Assembly: GCA_947311795.1 (NCBI GenBank)
Contig: CAMZLX010000034.1
Span: forward strand, 1 to 6,693
Reading direction: 5' to 3'
Length of the DNA stretch: 6,693 bases
DNA from: an uncultured Zetaproteobacteria bacterium
Lineage (GTDB): Bacteria > Pseudomonadota > Zetaproteobacteria > Mariprofundales > Mariprofundaceae
Shown here: one piece after another, positions 5,942 through 6,693 of the stretch
Position numbering within the stretch: position 1 is the stretch's first letter
How the letters are laid out: each line of letters starts with the position of its first letter
Position numbers and translations under genes: made by a program
The notes under the pieces: model-generated
Told to the model about the DNA's origin: nothing
Seen by the model: the letters and a program-made list of their open reading frames with translations, nothing else
The model's database searches: none

Positions 5942-6693
5942 ATGCAAGTTCAAACCATTTCAACACAGCCCATTGCTGGGCAGCGCCCTGGCACATCAGG
6001 TTTAAGAGCCAAAGTTAAAGTCTTCCAACAGCCCCATTATTTGGCGAACTTTGTGCAATCGGTGTTTGATGTGATTGGTGATATTTCTGGGCAAACTTTG
6101 GTGTTGGGTGGCGATGGACGATATTACAACCGCGAAGCCATTCAAATCATCATCAAAATGGCTGCTGCCAACGGTTTTGCTAAGGTCTTGGTGGGGCAAG
6201 CGGGCATTTTATCCACACCTGCAGCTTCGTGTGTGATTCGTAAATTTAAAGCGCACGGTGGTTTGATTTTATCGGCAAGTCATAATCCTGCTGGTCCTGA
6301 TGAAGACTTTGGTATTAAATATAATATAAGCAATGGAGGACCTGCGCCTGAGCAAGTCACTGAAGCCATGTTTAAGCGTACATCTGAAATCACAGCGTAT
6401 AACATTATCGAAGCTGATGATATTAACCTTGATGACATTGGCGTGTTTTCCTTGGGAGATATGACGGTAGAGGTCATTGATGCGGTAGATGATTATGCAG
6501 CTTTGATGCAGGATATTTTCGATTTTGATGCCATTCGCGGTTTATTAGCCCAAGACTTCTCGTTTGCATTCGATGCCATGCACGCCGTGACAGGGCCTTA
6601 TGCCAAGGTCATTTTAGAAGATATGTTGGGTGCGCCCAAAGGCACAGTGATGAATGGTGAACCCAAAGATGACTTTGGCGGCGGTCACCCTGA
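5942..6693 (+). CDS. pgm: Phosphoglucomutase, alpha-D-glucose specific (5' part only)
   Basis: It interconverts glucose-6-phosphate and glucose-1-phosphate through a phosphoserine intermediate and so supplies GlgC with substrate. The reading frame is open from the ATG at 5942 to the window edge: 250 complete codons of an enzyme usually near 545 residues. Visible motifs are RPGTSGLR (15-22), VFQQPHY (27-33), GGDGRYYN (56-63), the active-site loop SASHNP (111-116) with phosphorylated Ser113, DFGIKYN..NGGPAPE (122 onward), and FGGGHP at the edge (245-250). This is the PGM1-like branch rather than the phosphomannomutase or PgcA type. The metal-binding DGD loop and the sugar- and phosphate-binding domains lie beyond the window. 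GGAGAGGT ends 6 bases before the ATG and supports this start. The gene is divergent from glgC and probably co-regulated with it. No disruption is seen in the visible part. Confidence 0.96.
   Translation, partial: MQVQTISTQPIAGQRPGTSGLRAKVKVFQQPHYLANFVQSVFDVIGDISGQTLVLGGDGRYYNREAIQIIIKMAAANGFAKVLVGQAGILSTPAASCVIRKFKAHGGLILSASHNPAGPDEDFGIKYNISNGGPAPEQVTEAMFKRTSEITAYNIIEADDINLDDIGVFSLGDMTVEVIDAVDDYAALMQDIFDFDAIRGLLAQDFSFAFDAMHAVTGPYAKVILEDMLGAPKGTVMNGEPKDDFGGGHP

Noticed and set aside
6002..6477. Two 65-residue minus-strand ORFs (6002-6199 and 6280-6477)
   Set aside because: Both lie antisense to the conserved N-terminal half of phosphoglucomutase, which explains the region fully.

Overview
The window holds part of a bacterial glycogen / alpha-glucan metabolism locus, with one unrelated accessory gene at its left edge. 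The GlgC, PGM and MalQ proteins read as proteobacterial (gamma- or zeta-proteobacterial in flavour). That is a judgement from remembered family sequences, not a search, and no species is assigned. Base composition is moderate in the metabolic genes and clearly more AT-rich in parts of the accessory gene.

Layout: bases 1-168 contain what may be the last codons of an upstream plus-strand gene (stop at 54-56), then about 110 bases without a gene. A plus-strand DUF2971-family gene (169-1167) follows and faces the glucan operon. The convergent gap (1168-1226) holds two overlapping stem-loops. On the minus strand, transcribed right to left, are glgC (5806-4517), a GH57 glycoside hydrolase gene (4408-2711) and malQ (2714-1227, TTG start, 2-base overlap with the GH57 stop). 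A 108-base gap with a strong hairpin separates glgC from the GH57 gene. A 135-base divergent control region (5807-5941) separates glgC from pgm, which starts at 5942 on the plus strand and runs off the right edge.

How they work together: phosphoglucomutase interconverts glucose-6-phosphate and glucose-1-phosphate. GlgC turns glucose-1-phosphate plus ATP into ADP-glucose, the donor for glycogen synthesis. The GH57 enzyme and MalQ (4-alpha-glucanotransferase) act on the alpha-1,4-glucan chains, by cleavage or branching and by disproportionation. Glycogen synthase, the usual GH13 branching enzyme and phosphorylase are not in the window.

The most interesting points are: cassette-like complementary core motifs (GTTAGCT / AGCTAAC) bracketing the DUF2971 gene; a symmetric divergent control region with a perfect 14-bp palindrome between two inverted 11-mers; a hairpin between glgC and the GH57 gene whose pairing is better in the operon-strand RNA; a glycine-rich tail on the GH57 protein that leads into the TTGA stop/start overlap with malQ; and a tryptophan in GlgC where E. 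coli has its activator-site lysine. I see no clear evidence of a wholly undescribed system.
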